From the IMG/VR virus record IMGVR_UViG_3300021178_000001, positions 1 to 64,000 of that record: 64,000 bases of DNA; one strand, 5' to 3'. The notes under the pieces were generated by a model that worked only from the letters and a program-made list of their open reading frames with translations, ran no database searches and was not told where the DNA came from. Below, piece after piece: positions 16,308 through 24,576 of the stretch (the first letter of the stretch is position 1; each line of letters opens with the position of its first letter). Made by a program: the position numbers and the translations under genes. The stretch is from a virus.

Positions 16308-17066
16308 ATGGACATCGAAGTTAAGTTAATAGCCGACGAGCTCGGAAAAGACCTGGAAAAAGCGGCTCCCCAAGTTCAAGCCGAGATCGAACGCGCCGTA
16401 GAAAACTTGGCGCACGCCGCTTACGCCGCCATCGTGGCTAAAATTCAGGGGATGTCCGCAGACCCCAAGAACCGCCAAGATTATCTAAAAGCTCTTAAGT
16501 TTCAAGATCTAGGCGACGCGACTTGGCTTATATACTTGGACGGAGAGTGGGCTTCTAAGCTCGAGGAAGGCTTCGGCCCGTACTCCATCAAGGACGTTCT
16601 CCTCAAGTCGACTAAGACTGTCCAAGTAGGCGCTAGAGCCGGGCTTCCTTGGGTTCGCAAGAACAAGCAAGGAAAAAAGTTCGCCAGCGTGCCGTTCGAG
16701 CACAAGCCGTTCTCGGGCGAGAAAATGTCGGGATCTTTAGCCGAAGACATCAAGAAGATTTTAGTCAAGAACCGAGCTGGTCAAGATCAGCCGATCACTA
16801 AGATCTTTCACGACTTGGGTGGGAAGCCGATCTCTGGTAAAGTCGCGACCGCCAACAACGTGGGCATAACTAATTTAGAGGGATTGACCAAGTACCAGTT
16901 CGTCCACGACTCGGGTAAAGTTTCGAGCGTTTACATGACTTACCGCACGGTTTCAGAAGACTCGACGGGATTTCAACACCCTGGACACAAAGGGTATCAG
17001 CTGTTCAAAGAAGCCGAACAATACGTTGAGTCCGAGATCAAGAACATACTCAATCAACTTCTCTAG
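16308..17066 (+). CDS. Neck / HK97 gp10-like head-tail joining protein
   Basis: 252 residues. A helical N-terminus (AAPQVQAEIERAVENLAHAA) resembles the family that includes HK97 gp10. The C-terminus has FQHPGHKGYQLFKEAEQYVE, matching the family ending with an aromatic-Pro-Gly motif followed by a long helix. The central part holds EEGFGPYSIKD. Such proteins act in head-tail completion. The downstream order of terminator, sheath and tube supports this. Confidence 0.65.
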   Translation: MDIEVKLIADELGKDLEKAAPQVQAEIERAVENLAHAAYAAIVAKIQGMSADPKNRQDYLKALKFQDLGDATWLIYLDGEWASKLEEGFGPYSIKDVLLKSTKTVQVGARAGLPWVRKNKQGKKFASVPFEHKPFSGEKMSGSLAEDIKKILVKNRAGQDQPITKIFHDLGGKPISGKVATANNVGITNLEGLTKYQFVHDSGKVSSVYMTYRTVSEDSTGFQHPGHKGYQLFKEAEQYVESEIKNILNQLL

Positions 17067-17068
17067 GA

Positions 17069-17074
17069 TATAAT
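17069..17074 (+). promoter_or_regulatory. -10 box, leaderless promoter
   Basis: TATAAT begins two bases past the previous stop and ends exactly 6 bases before the ATG at 17081. No SD. Confidence 0.55.
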
Positions 17075-17080
17075 CTCAAA

Positions 17081-18016
17081 ATGGGCATTTCTTTACCTGA
17101 CTTAATCATAGAGTGCACGATTCGAGACGGCATAGAGTACTTGAAGGCTAACCCGTTAGTTCTTCAAGACATATTCTCGCCGTTGCTCAGCATGTACGCT
17201 TCCCGCAAGTACGGTCAAGCCGAAATCGACCGCATCAACTCTGTCTTACAGACCAAGACCATAGCGGTGGTTCACTCGTTTCACGAGGCGGAGGCTAAGT
17301 CCCCGTGCTACTCTATTCAACTAGGCTCTGAGGGCGAAGCCAAGGAACGAGCCAGAATCAACGACTTCGAGGCCGACGAGCAAGACACTCTGACGGGTTC
17401 TGCGCTACTCCCGTACGTCAAGATCAGCTCTTTGACTCCCACGGCTTACGACCCTCTGACGGGCAAAGTGTCGGTCTCCGACTCGGCCGACATGTCCATA
17501 GTCAACCATAAGTACATCTTCACGGACGGAGCCGACGTCGAGTTCGAGATCCAGCGCGGGTTCTCGAACGTTCCCGGCAACAAGTTCTTCTTCATCCTGA
17601 AACAACAGGTCGTGGACATAGTGCATCCCGGATCAATAAAGAGCTTCATAAACTACTCCCAGCACGAAGTTAAGAGCTACACTAGTCAAGTCAACATTTT
17701 GGTCGGAGTCCACTCCAAAGACGCGCTCTTGACCAAGTACTTGTACGTGATCCTTAAGTACATAATGGCCTCGCGGAAGCACGACTTAATTCAGCGCGGG
17801 ATGCTCAACTCGTCTTTTCAAGGGTCGGACTTCACCCGCGACTTGAGGTACGAGGGCGACATGGTCTTCACTAGGTTCTTCACCGTCTCGGGTCAGATAG
17901 ACGACTCTTGGCGCTCGGACAACGTGGACCTCGTCGACGCCGTTCAACTCAACTTACAGCCCGTAGATTTCGGGGAAGAGACCTCCGGGGACGACGAGAG
18001 CATTCCGGAGGACTAG
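17081..18016 (+). CDS. Probable tail terminator / tail completion protein
   Basis: 311 residues. No single diagnostic motif. The C-terminal half (VNILVGVHSKDALLTKYLY, VILKYIMASRKHDLIQRG, FQGSDFTRDLRYEGDMVFTR, FFTVSGQIDDSW) has the strand-helix pattern of tail-terminator proteins, and the gene lies two places before the sheath. The acidic tail (EETSGDDESIPED) is probably disordered. The assignment rests mainly on position. Confidence 0.55.
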   Translation: MGISLPDLIIECTIRDGIEYLKANPLVLQDIFSPLLSMYASRKYGQAEIDRINSVLQTKTIAVVHSFHEAEAKSPCYSIQLGSEGEAKERARINDFEADEQDTLTGSALLPYVKISSLTPTAYDPLTGKVSVSDSADMSIVNHKYIFTDGADVEFEIQRGFSNVPGNKFFFILKQQVVDIVHPGSIKSFINYSQHEVKSYTSQVNILVGVHSKDALLTKYLYVILKYIMASRKHDLIQRGMLNSSFQGSDFTRDLRYEGDMVFTRFFTVSGQIDDSWRSDNVDLVDAVQLNLQPVDFGEETSGDDESIPED

Positions 18017-18042
18017 TCCAAGAGTTTATTGGCTAGTTTCGG

Positions 18043-18048
18043 TATAAT
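18043..18048 (+). promoter_or_regulatory. -10 box, leaderless promoter
   Basis: TATAAT after TTTCGG, exactly 6 bases before the ATG at 18055. No SD. Confidence 0.55.
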
Positions 18049-18054
18049 TGAGCT

Positions 18055-18282
18055 ATGGAAAATAAGCGCCAAAAGAAATTACGCGCTCAGGTTTCCGAAG
18101 ATTCGAGTGAGAGCAAAAAGTTAAGTCAAGAGATTCCGTTCGAGCTCTTCTTCGCCAAGTGCGTGTTCGAGGGAAAACTCAAGTATTGGCAAAGAAAAGA
18201 GATCTTTGCGTTCTTCAAAGACATGAACTTGAGAGAAAAAGAAGACCTGACCACTTACGAAGCGACGCTCGAAAAGTTTTAA
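18055..18282 (+). CDS. Small hypothetical protein upstream of the sheath
   Basis: 75 residues, basic N-terminus (KRQKKLRAQ), then helices (PFELFFAKCVFEGKLKYW, EIFAFFKDMNLREKEDL). Not recognised. Position suggests a tail-assembly accessory protein. Leaderless start; the sheath follows 12 bases later with its own SD. Confidence 0.55.
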   Translation: MENKRQKKLRAQVSEDSSESKKLSQEIPFELFFAKCVFEGKLKYWQRKEIFAFFKDMNLREKEDLTTYEATLEKF

Positions 18283-18294
18283 TAGGAGAAACCA

Positions 18295-20151
18295 ATGGCC
18301 ATCGTAAAATCTTTCAACGGCAGAAGCATCAGAAAACCGGGCGCTTACTCTAAGTTCAGCGTAGACAACTCGGCTGGGTCTGACCTCGCCGCGAACGACG
18401 TTTTGTTTCTCGTGGGCGAGTCCGCCAACGGAGCTCCGGGATCTTCCGACGGCATTCAGTCCTTCGACGCCGCCAACTTGAGCGCGTTGATCGCCAAGTA
18501 CGGCACGGGTCCTCTAGTGGACTGCGCCGTCGCCTCGGTTCGTCCCTCGAAGTCTCCCGGAGTCGGCGGAGCTGGAAAAATTCTGGTGTTCAAGACCAAC
18601 GCCTCGGTGCAAGCTTCCGCGACTTTGCTCCAGAGCAGCAACCCTTACGCGAGCGTCTCGGGCAGCGCTTGGGGCAAGTCAGACAACTTTTACTCGGTGG
18701 TAGTTTCCGCCGGCGACTCCGCGAGTCAGAAAAACATCTCGGTCACGCAGCTCGGTGGAACGGTTGAGTCTCTCGGCGAGAACCTCGCTCAGAACGTGAT
18801 CAGCGTCCAGTACACCGGCAACGGTTCGGCCGCTACTTTGACGATCTCTGGGTTGACTCGCGCGGCTCTCACACTGACGACGGCTCTCACGGGTCAGTCC
18901 GACGGTTCCTTGAACTTGAGCGTTCCGCTCGCCAACAAGACGATCAAGCAACTCGTGGACTACGTCAACGCTCAACCGGGGTACGTAGCTTCCGTCGTGA
19001 CGGCTTCGCTGTCTTCGGGTCCAGCCAACCAGCTCGACCCCGTTTCGGCGGTAAACATCTTGGTCCTGAAAAACTTGCTCCAGCTCCAGCACGAGATCAT
19101 CACGCTCATCAACACTTCCGCCCGCGTTCAAGCCGTCGAACCTTCTCAACCCTTGGGATCAGTTCCGGACAACCAGACGAAAGCTTTGTCGGGTGGAGCT
19201 CAAGGCGCTTCGGCCAACTCTGACTTCTCGACCGCCTTCGCCAACTCCCTCGGCGAAGACTACAACGTGCTGTTGCCCTGCGTGTCTCGCGACGCTTCGG
19301 AAGACATCGCCGACGCTGTTTTAGGTTTCACTGACCCCTCTTCGAGCTACACCATCGCGGCCGTCATCGCGGCGGCTTCCTCTCACTTGACTCTTCGCGG
19401 CAACGTTCAGAACCGCAAAGAAGCTCAAGGAATGGGTGGAATCCGCAAGTCCACCAAGGCCGCAGCTTACGCCGCGATCAACAACGTGGCCGACTACAAC
19501 TTTCAGGTGGCCATGCAAGACGTCGTCTTCACTGACGCAGTCGGAGACATCGAAGTCGGTCACCCGCACGTCTTCGCCGCCATGTGCGCTGGAATTCGTC
19601 TCGGCACCGACGTCGGAACTCCGCTCACCCACAAGTTCTTGAACGTGCTCCAAGTGGGTCACTTCTTGAACCCAGCGACACTGCTTCCGACGGGAGACTT
19701 CAACCCCGGAGTGGACTACAACGACGCGATAACGAACGGCGTGCTCTTCTCCGAGAAGTTCGGTAACGGCAACCGCATCGTGGTGGACAACACGACTTAC
19801 GGCATCGACGGCTCCTTCGTGTTCAATCGTGGGTCAGTGATCGAAGCGAGCTACTTCGTGTTCAAGACTCTGCGAGACACTGCGGACTCGGTGTTCGTGG
19901 GCAACAAGACTTCCAAGGGTCTCGCCAAGTCGATCAAGAGCGCGATCCGCAACAAGTGTCGTGAACTCGCCGTTCCGGAAGTGAACATCATCACTCCGAG
20001 CGACGCGAACCCAGACGGAATCGTTGAGAAAACGTTCGTTGTCACGGTCGTAGGTAACACCGCGAGCGTGCAGCTAGAGTTCCAGCCTGTTCAAGGACTT
20101 GATTTCATCCTGTTGTCGTTCACCCTCGGCGACATCCAACAAACGGCTTAA
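18295..20151 (+). CDS. Contractile tail sheath protein
   Basis: 618 residues, within the usual size range. The N-terminus (GRSIRKPGAYSKFSVDNS, DVLFLVGES) is the sheath entry domain with the PGxY signature. The C-terminal domain (GVDYNDAITNGVLFSEKFG, GNRIVVDNTTYG, SYFVFKTLRDTADSVFVG, LAVPEVNI) holds the conserved sheath core ending in interlocking strands (VQLEFQPVQGLDFILLSF). It forms the contractile outer tube around the tail tube. SD AATAGGAG. Confidence 0.9.
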   Translation: MAIVKSFNGRSIRKPGAYSKFSVDNSAGSDLAANDVLFLVGESANGAPGSSDGIQSFDAANLSALIAKYGTGPLVDCAVASVRPSKSPGVGGAGKILVFKTNASVQASATLLQSSNPYASVSGSAWGKSDNFYSVVVSAGDSASQKNISVTQLGGTVESLGENLAQNVISVQYTGNGSAATLTISGLTRAALTLTTALTGQSDGSLNLSVPLANKTIKQLVDYVNAQPGYVASVVTASLSSGPANQLDPVSAVNILVLKNLLQLQHEIITLINTSARVQAVEPSQPLGSVPDNQTKALSGGAQGASANSDFSTAFANSLGEDYNVLLPCVSRDASEDIADAVLGFTDPSSSYTIAAVIAAASSHLTLRGNVQNRKEAQGMGGIRKSTKAAAYAAINNVADYNFQVAMQDVVFTDAVGDIEVGHPHVFAAMCAGIRLGTDVGTPLTHKFLNVLQVGHFLNPATLLPTGDFNPGVDYNDAITNGVLFSEKFGNGNRIVVDNTTYGIDGSFVFNRGSVIEASYFVFKTLRDTADSVFVGNKTSKGLAKSIKSAIRNKCRELAVPEVNIITPSDANPDGIVEKTFVVTVVGNTASVQLEFQPVQGLDFILLSFTLGDIQQTA

Positions 20152-20155
20152 GTCA

Positions 20156-21118
20156 TTATTTAGGCAGTTTGTTTCCTTTCTTTTGATTGTCGATGGCCCA
20201 CAACGGCTGCATGTTAGAAAAATGTACAGCCTTTTTTCGCTGCTCTAAGTCGGTGAGATCAAACTTCGAAATGGGCCATATGTGGTCCAAGTGCCAACCG
20301 TTAGCCCCGTAATTGTCCCAAGTCATTCCCGGTTGAAACTTAGATTCTATGTATTTTCTAAACTCCTGAATTGAACAACCCAGCAGTTCGACGACTTTTG
20401 CACCGCTCTTGTTCTTAACCATCGCTCTAGACATCGAGGTCCTAAGTCTGAGGGAAAGTCTATAATTCTCGTCAGACTCGCACCTCAACTTAGAGTGTTC
20501 GATGAAGCATTCGATGCACCAAGTTTTCACCCCTAGTTTATGCGAATTTGAAAATTCTGTCAAAGACTTGTCGACCTTACACCTAGAGCATACTTTTCGC
20601 TGCGTCTCAGCTATGCCGTCACGCAGTTTCTTAAACTTTTCTATTTTTGCCGAGTTGCTCTTTTCTCTCACTCCCGGAATATCTAGTATCGAAGTCGTGC
20701 CGTAGTTCTTAAACAGAGTCTCTTGAGCTTTGGCTCTGCACTCGGGAGTTCTAGCCGCCGAAATACCTTTCTCGTGGTTTTCTCTCAAACTCAAGACCGA
20801 TTCGACTCCGTACCTCTCTAAGTTCGTTTCCCTGATCTTCTCCTTCACTGCTTCCACTTGAAACGGGTTCAATCCGCCGTACTTCTCTTTGCAAGCTTTT
20901 CTGGCATCCACGATTTGAGCCGCATTTCTACACGTCGAGCACTCATATCTTCCCAGTTTCTTGATTTTGGTCTTGACGTGACCTACGCGCACGCAGTCTG
21001 TCCCCTTGCACTTCGGGCAATCGAACACGGCTTTGTCGGCGACTCTGTAAGAGTCTCGGTGGCCCTTGAAGTCTTCGGTCAAATACGTGTACCAGTCTAG
21101 GTCTAGTTCGTTGCTCAT
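20156..21118 (-). CDS. HNH homing endonuclease with KYG-type DNA-binding repeats
   Basis: 320 residues. Start chosen at 21118 (MSNELDLDW) because AAGGAG lies upstream; the longer frame is a shadow of the next gene. A zinc ribbon (CPKCKGTDC, CSTC) comes first. Then repeats of the EKYGGLNPFQVEAVKEK / LERYGVESV / KNYGTTSIL type follow, known from phage endonucleases. A second Cys pair (CSRC...CIEC) precedes the HNH motif, WHLDHIWPISKF...HFSNMQPLWAIDNQKKGNKL. It is inserted in reverse between sheath and tube genes, 4 bases after the sheath stop. Confidence 0.85.
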   Translation of the reverse strand: MSNELDLDWYTYLTEDFKGHRDSYRVADKAVFDCPKCKGTDCVRVGHVKTKIKKLGRYECSTCRNAAQIVDARKACKEKYGGLNPFQVEAVKEKIRETNLERYGVESVLSLRENHEKGISAARTPECRAKAQETLFKNYGTTSILDIPGVREKSNSAKIEKFKKLRDGIAETQRKVCSRCKVDKSLTEFSNSHKLGVKTWCIECFIEHSKLRCESDENYRLSLRLRTSMSRAMVKNKSGAKVVELLGCSIQEFRKYIESKFQPGMTWDNYGANGWHLDHIWPISKFDLTDLEQRKKAVHFSNMQPLWAIDNQKKGNKLPK

Positions 21119-21179
21119 GTCTACTCCTTGTATAGGTTTAATCGTACCAGATCTCAGAAGAAAAGGGAACTTAACTAGA

Positions 21180-21185
21180 TAAAAT
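21180..21185 (+). promoter_or_regulatory. -10 box, near-leaderless promoter
   Basis: TAAAAT ends 8 bases before the ATG at 21194. The GAGGG between them is only 3-4 bases from the ATG. Confidence 0.4.
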
Positions 21186-21193
21186 GTGAGGGT

Positions 21194-21691
21194 ATGAAGA
21201 AAGTGATTTGGGGTGAAGGCAAGTACAGTTCGCAGGTTTCCGGTAACTACCGGTCGTACGGCGATTTTGCGGCCAAACACGACGCTCGGAGAGACGAGCA
21301 GCAAAAAGCCACGAGCTATTTGATCAAGGCGATGCCCGCGATGCTCAAAGCCCTCGAGATGCGAATCTCGAGCGGCCAACCGCTGTACGTGATGAGGCCG
21401 CTGAGGTACACGACTTCTTTGTTGAAGTCTCAGCTGGAAGACGATCTAGACAAGTCTTTCTACAACACGGACAAAAGTGGAGCCGGAGACAAGTTCGTGG
21501 ACGTAGTCAAGACCATCAATCCAGGAACTCAACTGGTGTTGAAGGGTTTGGACCCGAACTTGAAGGAGTTCATCTTCAACGACGGCGAGGGGAAAGAGCA
21601 CCCGATCTCGTACGACGACCGCAACGCTCTGATGACTCAGACCGATATTTTTGAGATGGTTAGCAAATTGTTCGAAGGTAAAGGAGAATAG
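21194..21691 (+). CDS. Hypothetical tail-region protein
   Basis: 165 residues, charged and mainly helical (FAAKHDARRDEQQKATSYLI). Not recognised. It sits between the sheath and tube genes (ignoring the HNH insertion), so a tail component or tail-completion factor is likely. The tube gene starts 3 bases after its stop. Confidence 0.5.
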   Translation: MKKVIWGEGKYSSQVSGNYRSYGDFAAKHDARRDEQQKATSYLIKAMPAMLKALEMRISSGQPLYVMRPLRYTTSLLKSQLEDDLDKSFYNTDKSGAGDKFVDVVKTINPGTQLVLKGLDPNLKEFIFNDGEGKEHPISYDDRNALMTQTDIFEMVSKLFEGKGE

Positions 21692-21693
21692 GT

Positions 21694-22101
21694 ATGTCTA
21701 AAGTCTTGTCGGGGTCGAAGGCGGCTCTAAAAATCAACGGTGTAAAGATAGGTTTCGTGGGATCTGTGACCATCAACGAGGACAACACGTTGACGGACAT
21801 CGACATCATCGACCAACTGGAAGTGGGCGAGCTCGCGGAGACAGCCCACAAGGTGTCCTTCAGCTGTAACTTGTTCAAAATAGACGGCAACTCGGTGTCT
21901 CAGCTCGGAATCAGACCGGATGCAATCAGAGACATCTTGACTCAGCCTGAGCTCACGATGGAGCTCTACAACTCAGTCGAAGATAGGGTTGAGTATACAA
22001 TTTCAGGGGTTAAGTGGCAGGGCGGGAGTGGCACCCTGGATGCACGGGGTGTCTGGCAAGGTTCATGGAATTTTAAAGGAAGAATTGGCACTGGAATGTA
22101 A
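21694..22101 (+). CDS. Tail tube protein
   Basis: 135 residues. GSKAALKINGVKIGFVGSVT and the beta-rich pattern ending in YTISGVKWQGGSGTLDARGV and GSWNFKGRIG fit the small tail tube proteins of contractile-tailed phages. Gene order (after the sheath, before chaperones and tape measure) agrees. SD AAAGGAGAATAGGT. A strong terminator follows. Confidence 0.75.
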   Translation: MSKVLSGSKAALKINGVKIGFVGSVTINEDNTLTDIDIIDQLEVGELAETAHKVSFSCNLFKIDGNSVSQLGIRPDAIRDILTQPELTMELYNSVEDRVEYTISGVKWQGGSGTLDARGVWQGSWNFKGRIGTGM

Positions 22102-22122
22102 TTACATTTCAAGTACTTATAA

Positions 22123-22156
22123 AAGAGATCAGCAAGAGTTTGCTGATCTCTTTTTA
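22123..22156 (+). terminator. Rho-independent terminator after the tail tube gene
   Basis: A 13-bp perfect stem (AAGAGATCAGCAA with its complement), 4-base loop GAGT and a T5 run. It ends the tail operon just before the HNH-kinase promoter. Confidence 0.92.
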
Positions 22157-22158
22157 TT

Positions 22159-22167
22159 TGGTACAAT
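22159..22167 (+). promoter_or_regulatory. Extended -10 promoter, leaderless
   Basis: TGGTACAAT with TACAAT at 22162-22167, exactly 6 bases before the ATG at 22174. It starts immediately after the terminator T tract. Confidence 0.6.
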
Positions 22168-22173
22168 GGGAGT

Positions 22174-23301
22174 ATGGAAAAGCTATGTAAGTCTTGTCTT
22201 TTGTTAAAAGATGAGTCGAAATTTCATAAAAGAAAGTCTTCACCCGACGGTTTAGCTCCAACTTGTAAAGAGTGTAGAAGTGCTGGTGAAGCTAAGTTTA
22301 GACTTAACAACGCAACTCGACTTCCAGAACTAAGAAAAGAATCTTATCGTAGAAACCGTAAAACTATATTAGCTCAAAAGAAAGAATACCACTCACTCAA
22401 CAAAGAAGCTATAAACACAAAGTCTAAGATTTGGGCTCAAGAAAATCGTGAGGAAAGCAACGCGAGACGCCGCGAAGATTATTCTAAGAATCCAGAGAAA
22501 TACAAAAAGAAGGTTAAGTCGTACGTCGACAGAAATAAAGAAAAGGTCACGAAGTATCGCACGAAATATTCGTGTGAAAGAAATCGTACGGACATTGAAT
22601 TTAAGCTTACTAGAAGTTTGCGATCTAGGATGCATCACGCCGTAGTCGGGAACCAAAAGGTTGGTTCCGCCGTCGACGACTTAGGATGCTCCATCGAAGA
22701 CTTTAAGACTTACATCAGCAAGCAGTTCAAGCCTGAAATGACTTGGGATAACTATGGTCCCGTGTGGCACCTAGACCACAAGAGGCCTTTGACTAAGTTT
22801 GCTCTCGAAGATCGCTTGCAGTTCTTAGAAGCCGCCCACTTCACTAACTACCAACCCATGTTTAAGTCCAACAACGTAAAGAAAGGCAACCGCCTCCCCA
22901 AAGTCTACTTTGTTTTTGGCTTGTTCGGCTCCGGCAAGACTACCTTAGTTAATTCCCTCAAGGATCGATTTCACGTCTTCTCGTACGACCAGTTCAGGTC
23001 ACACCCGATGGACGAGTTGACCAACCCTCCGGACTTCGACGTTCCTTCGTTGTACGAGACCCCGATGCTCGTGGGATCGTTCCTGAAGCGGTCCCGGGAG
23101 TTATTAGACGTGACCCCGATCTATCTCCGGGAACCCCTCGAAGTCATTCTGCAAAGGATCGAAGCTAGAAAGGGTGAAGTCGACGCCGAGCGGTTGGTCA
23201 AGCGAGCTCGGAGATTCGAGTCTTTGGCGCGGAAGTACGGCGCCTTCGTCGGGAACTACGCGGAAGTGGAAGAGTTCTTGAAGTCTAACCAAAAGAAATA
23301 A
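22174..23301 (+). CDS. HNH endonuclease fused to a P-loop kinase-type domain
   Basis: 375 residues in two parts. Residues 1-247 are an HNH homing endonuclease: Cys pair CKSC...CKEC, basic middle, then LGCSIEDFKTYISKQF, TWDNYGPVWHLDHKRPLTKF and HFTNYQPMFKSNNVKKGNRL. Residues 248-375 are a compact P-loop domain starting VYFVFGLFGSGKTTLV (Walker A), with REPLEVILQRIEARKG like zeta-toxin or small-molecule kinases. The HNH part ends at the same residues (KKGNxLPK) where the 320-residue HNH protein at 20156-21118 stops, so the kinase begins exactly at the HNH terminus. The 5' half is AT-richer than the 3' half. Confidence 0.82.
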   Translation: MEKLCKSCLLLKDESKFHKRKSSPDGLAPTCKECRSAGEAKFRLNNATRLPELRKESYRRNRKTILAQKKEYHSLNKEAINTKSKIWAQENREESNARRREDYSKNPEKYKKKVKSYVDRNKEKVTKYRTKYSCERNRTDIEFKLTRSLRSRMHHAVVGNQKVGSAVDDLGCSIEDFKTYISKQFKPEMTWDNYGPVWHLDHKRPLTKFALEDRLQFLEAAHFTNYQPMFKSNNVKKGNRLPKVYFVFGLFGSGKTTLVNSLKDRFHVFSYDQFRSHPMDELTNPPDFDVPSLYETPMLVGSFLKRSRELLDVTPIYLREPLEVILQRIEARKGEVDAERLVKRARRFESLARKYGAFVGNYAEVEEFLKSNQKK

Positions 23302-23449
23302 ACTTTCGCTTCGTTACAGCAACCATCAGTGAGTCCCAGGGCCACTGCAGAATGATCCCTTCGACCAAGTGGTTGTTTAGGTCCAATATGACGTAGCGAA
23401 AGAATAAAAAATTCAAGTTGATTGCGACTGTCATTACAGATACTTTCAT
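23285..23449 (-). CDS. Small hypothetical protein
   Basis: 54 residues (MKVSVMTVAINLNFLFFRYV...). Starts directly after the upstream TAA. The C-terminus overlaps the end of the HNH-kinase gene by 17 bases. Moderately hydrophobic; WPWDSLMVAVTKRKFIS near the end. Supported only by the coupling pattern of this island. Confidence 0.45.
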   Translation of the reverse strand: MKVSVMTVAINLNFLFFRYVILDLNNHLVEGIILQWPWDSLMVAVTKRKFISFG

Positions 23450-23632
23450 TTATTCTTCACTTTGACTCTTCTTTACTTCTGCATCCACCAATTCTTGTAA
23501 AATCTGTGTTCGCCCGTGCATGATGCCGGCATTGAAGTACATCTGATTTATGTCCTTTTCGGTCCAGTTCGGTGGCAAGATCTTACTCTTGTGGTGGTAG
23601 TCAAAGAACGCTTCTTCGTCAGTCTTTTTCAT
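23450..23632 (-). CDS. Small hypothetical protein
   Basis: 60 residues, acidic and helical (MKKTDEEAFFDYHHKSKILP, NQMYFNAGIMHGRTQILQEL). SD GAGGG seven bases before the ATG. The pattern YFNAGxxxGR is common in short phage proteins of unknown function. Confidence 0.55.
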   Translation of the reverse strand: MKKTDEEAFFDYHHKSKILPPNWTEKDINQMYFNAGIMHGRTQILQELVDAEVKKSQSEE

Positions 23633-23641
23633 ATTGATCCC

Positions 23642-23819
23642 TCATTTTTGGTCTCTGATAGAAACGTCCATGACGTAACCGTTCAAGCGCTTAGCTCTTC
23701 TGTAGGCCTTAACTCTATTATGATAAGCGCCGCCGCCGCGGAAAGAGAACCCCCTCTACTGCGTGGTCTACCACTACTACAAATAGCACAGTTTTCTTTT
23801 TCTTAATAATATTTTTCAT
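23642..23819 (-). pseudogene. Small gene with an apparent frameshift in a G5 run
   Basis: The ATG at 23819 makes an ATGA overlap with the upstream gene. The next gene's SD (GAGGG) follows a TGA at 23642-23644, as if one gene of about 58 codons filled this space. The frame breaks: from the ATG it ends early after 33 codons. Removing one G from GGGGG (positions 23750-23754, C on the + strand) restores a frame ending HNRVKAYRRAKRLNGYVMDV. A third frame has CAICSSGRPRSRGG, so two indels are another possibility. It may be a sequencing error or a dead gene. Confidence 0.4.
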
Positions 23820-24034
23820 TTCAACAGCCCAACCGCGTTTTGTAAACGGGACCTATATACAATGTCAGTTTCTAGTTGAAAATCTCCCACTTCGGAATCC
23901 AAAGATTTCTCCTTAGAACTGACGAAACTTGATTTTCTCTTGAACGCTTCGGTCTGACAATAATTATTTAGAGTCTGACCAATAAAATCCAGTTGATCTC
24001 CGTAAGCGCAGTCAATGATGTAAGATAAAAACAT
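23816..24034 (-). CDS. Hypothetical protein
   Basis: 72 residues (MFLSYIIDCAYGDQLDFIGQ...). No domain recognised. It has a short hydrophobic N-terminus and a charged middle (FKRKSSFVSSKEKS). Start is one base past a small upstream gene; stop overlaps the next ATG. Confidence 0.5.
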   Translation of the reverse strand: MFLSYIIDCAYGDQLDFIGQTLNNYCQTEAFKRKSSFVSSKEKSLDSEVGDFQLETDIVYRSRLQNAVGLLK

Positions 24035-24035
24035 A

Positions 24036-24140
24036 CTATGCCGCTCCGTTCGAAACCATCATGTATAAAACTCCTAAAGTCACTGCCGCGATTATCATCG
24101 TGACGTACGTTTCAGTCTCCACGGTTAGTCTCGCTTCCAT
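24036..24140 (-). CDS. Micro-membrane protein
   Basis: 34 residues with one transmembrane segment (YVTMIIAAVTLGVLYMMV). It starts at ATG 24140 inside the end of the upstream gene; an alternative in-frame GTG would give 28 residues. No good SD, so translation probably depends on coupling. Confidence 0.45.
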   Translation of the reverse strand: MEARLTVETETYVTMIIAAVTLGVLYMMVSNGAA

Positions 24141-24313
24141 CTGTCTATGCTGCGGTCCACCATGTCGAATAGCCCTTGCTCTCCGTGGATCAACCTAATC
24201 AGGTGGTACGTTACGAAGTCTAGACTGAGAGTTAAGGTTCCCGACCTTCCGTCGGCCATCTTGACGACTAACCTAGCTACGTAGAATAAACCCTCGCGCT
24301 TGTAAGGATTCAT
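24125..24313 (-). CDS. Hypothetical protein
   Basis: 62 residues starting at 24313 (MNPYKREGLFYVARLVVKMA). This start is preferred to ATG 24322 because GAGGG is 9 bases upstream and the ATGA overlap is exact. Contains a TLTLSLDFVTYHLIRLIHGE stretch. Function unknown. Confidence 0.5.
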   Translation of the reverse strand: MNPYKREGLFYVARLVVKMADGRSGTLTLSLDFVTYHLIRLIHGEQGLFDMVDRSIDRWKRD

Positions 24314-24576
24314 TTGTTCCATCCCTCGGTGTATTCCTTCTCAGTCATGGGTATGAAAACAAAACAGTGATTCTCGCATAGTTCCCGAGCGTTCTTCTCC
24401 AGTAAGTTGTTGACCATCCTGAATCTAAGAAGCAACCTTTTGTCCTCGAACTTCTCCGAGATCACCCACAGCTTGAGCACTTCGCCGTCGTCCAAAGACT
24501 CTACTCCGACGTAGCTCGGTTCTAACTCTTTCAGAGCTTTCTCAACGACGCGCTGAGTCTTGCCTTTTCTCATCAT
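24310..24576 (-). CDS. Hypothetical protein
   Basis: 88 residues starting MMRKGKTQRVVEKALKELEP. GAGGG lies 8 bases upstream of the first ATG, and the start overlaps the upstream stop. A long N-terminal open extension exists but overlaps three real genes and is rejected. Beta-alpha pattern (VLKLWVISEKF, LLLRFRMVNNLL); no family recognised. Confidence 0.55.
   Translation of the reverse strand: MMRKGKTQRVVEKALKELEPSYVGVESLDDGEVLKLWVISEKFEDKRLLLRFRMVNNLLEKNARELCENHCFVFIPMTEKEYTEGWNK

Noticed and set aside
21119-21379. N-terminal extension of the reverse HNH gene
   Set aside because: It is the complement of the real gene at 21194; AAGGAG marks the start at 21118.
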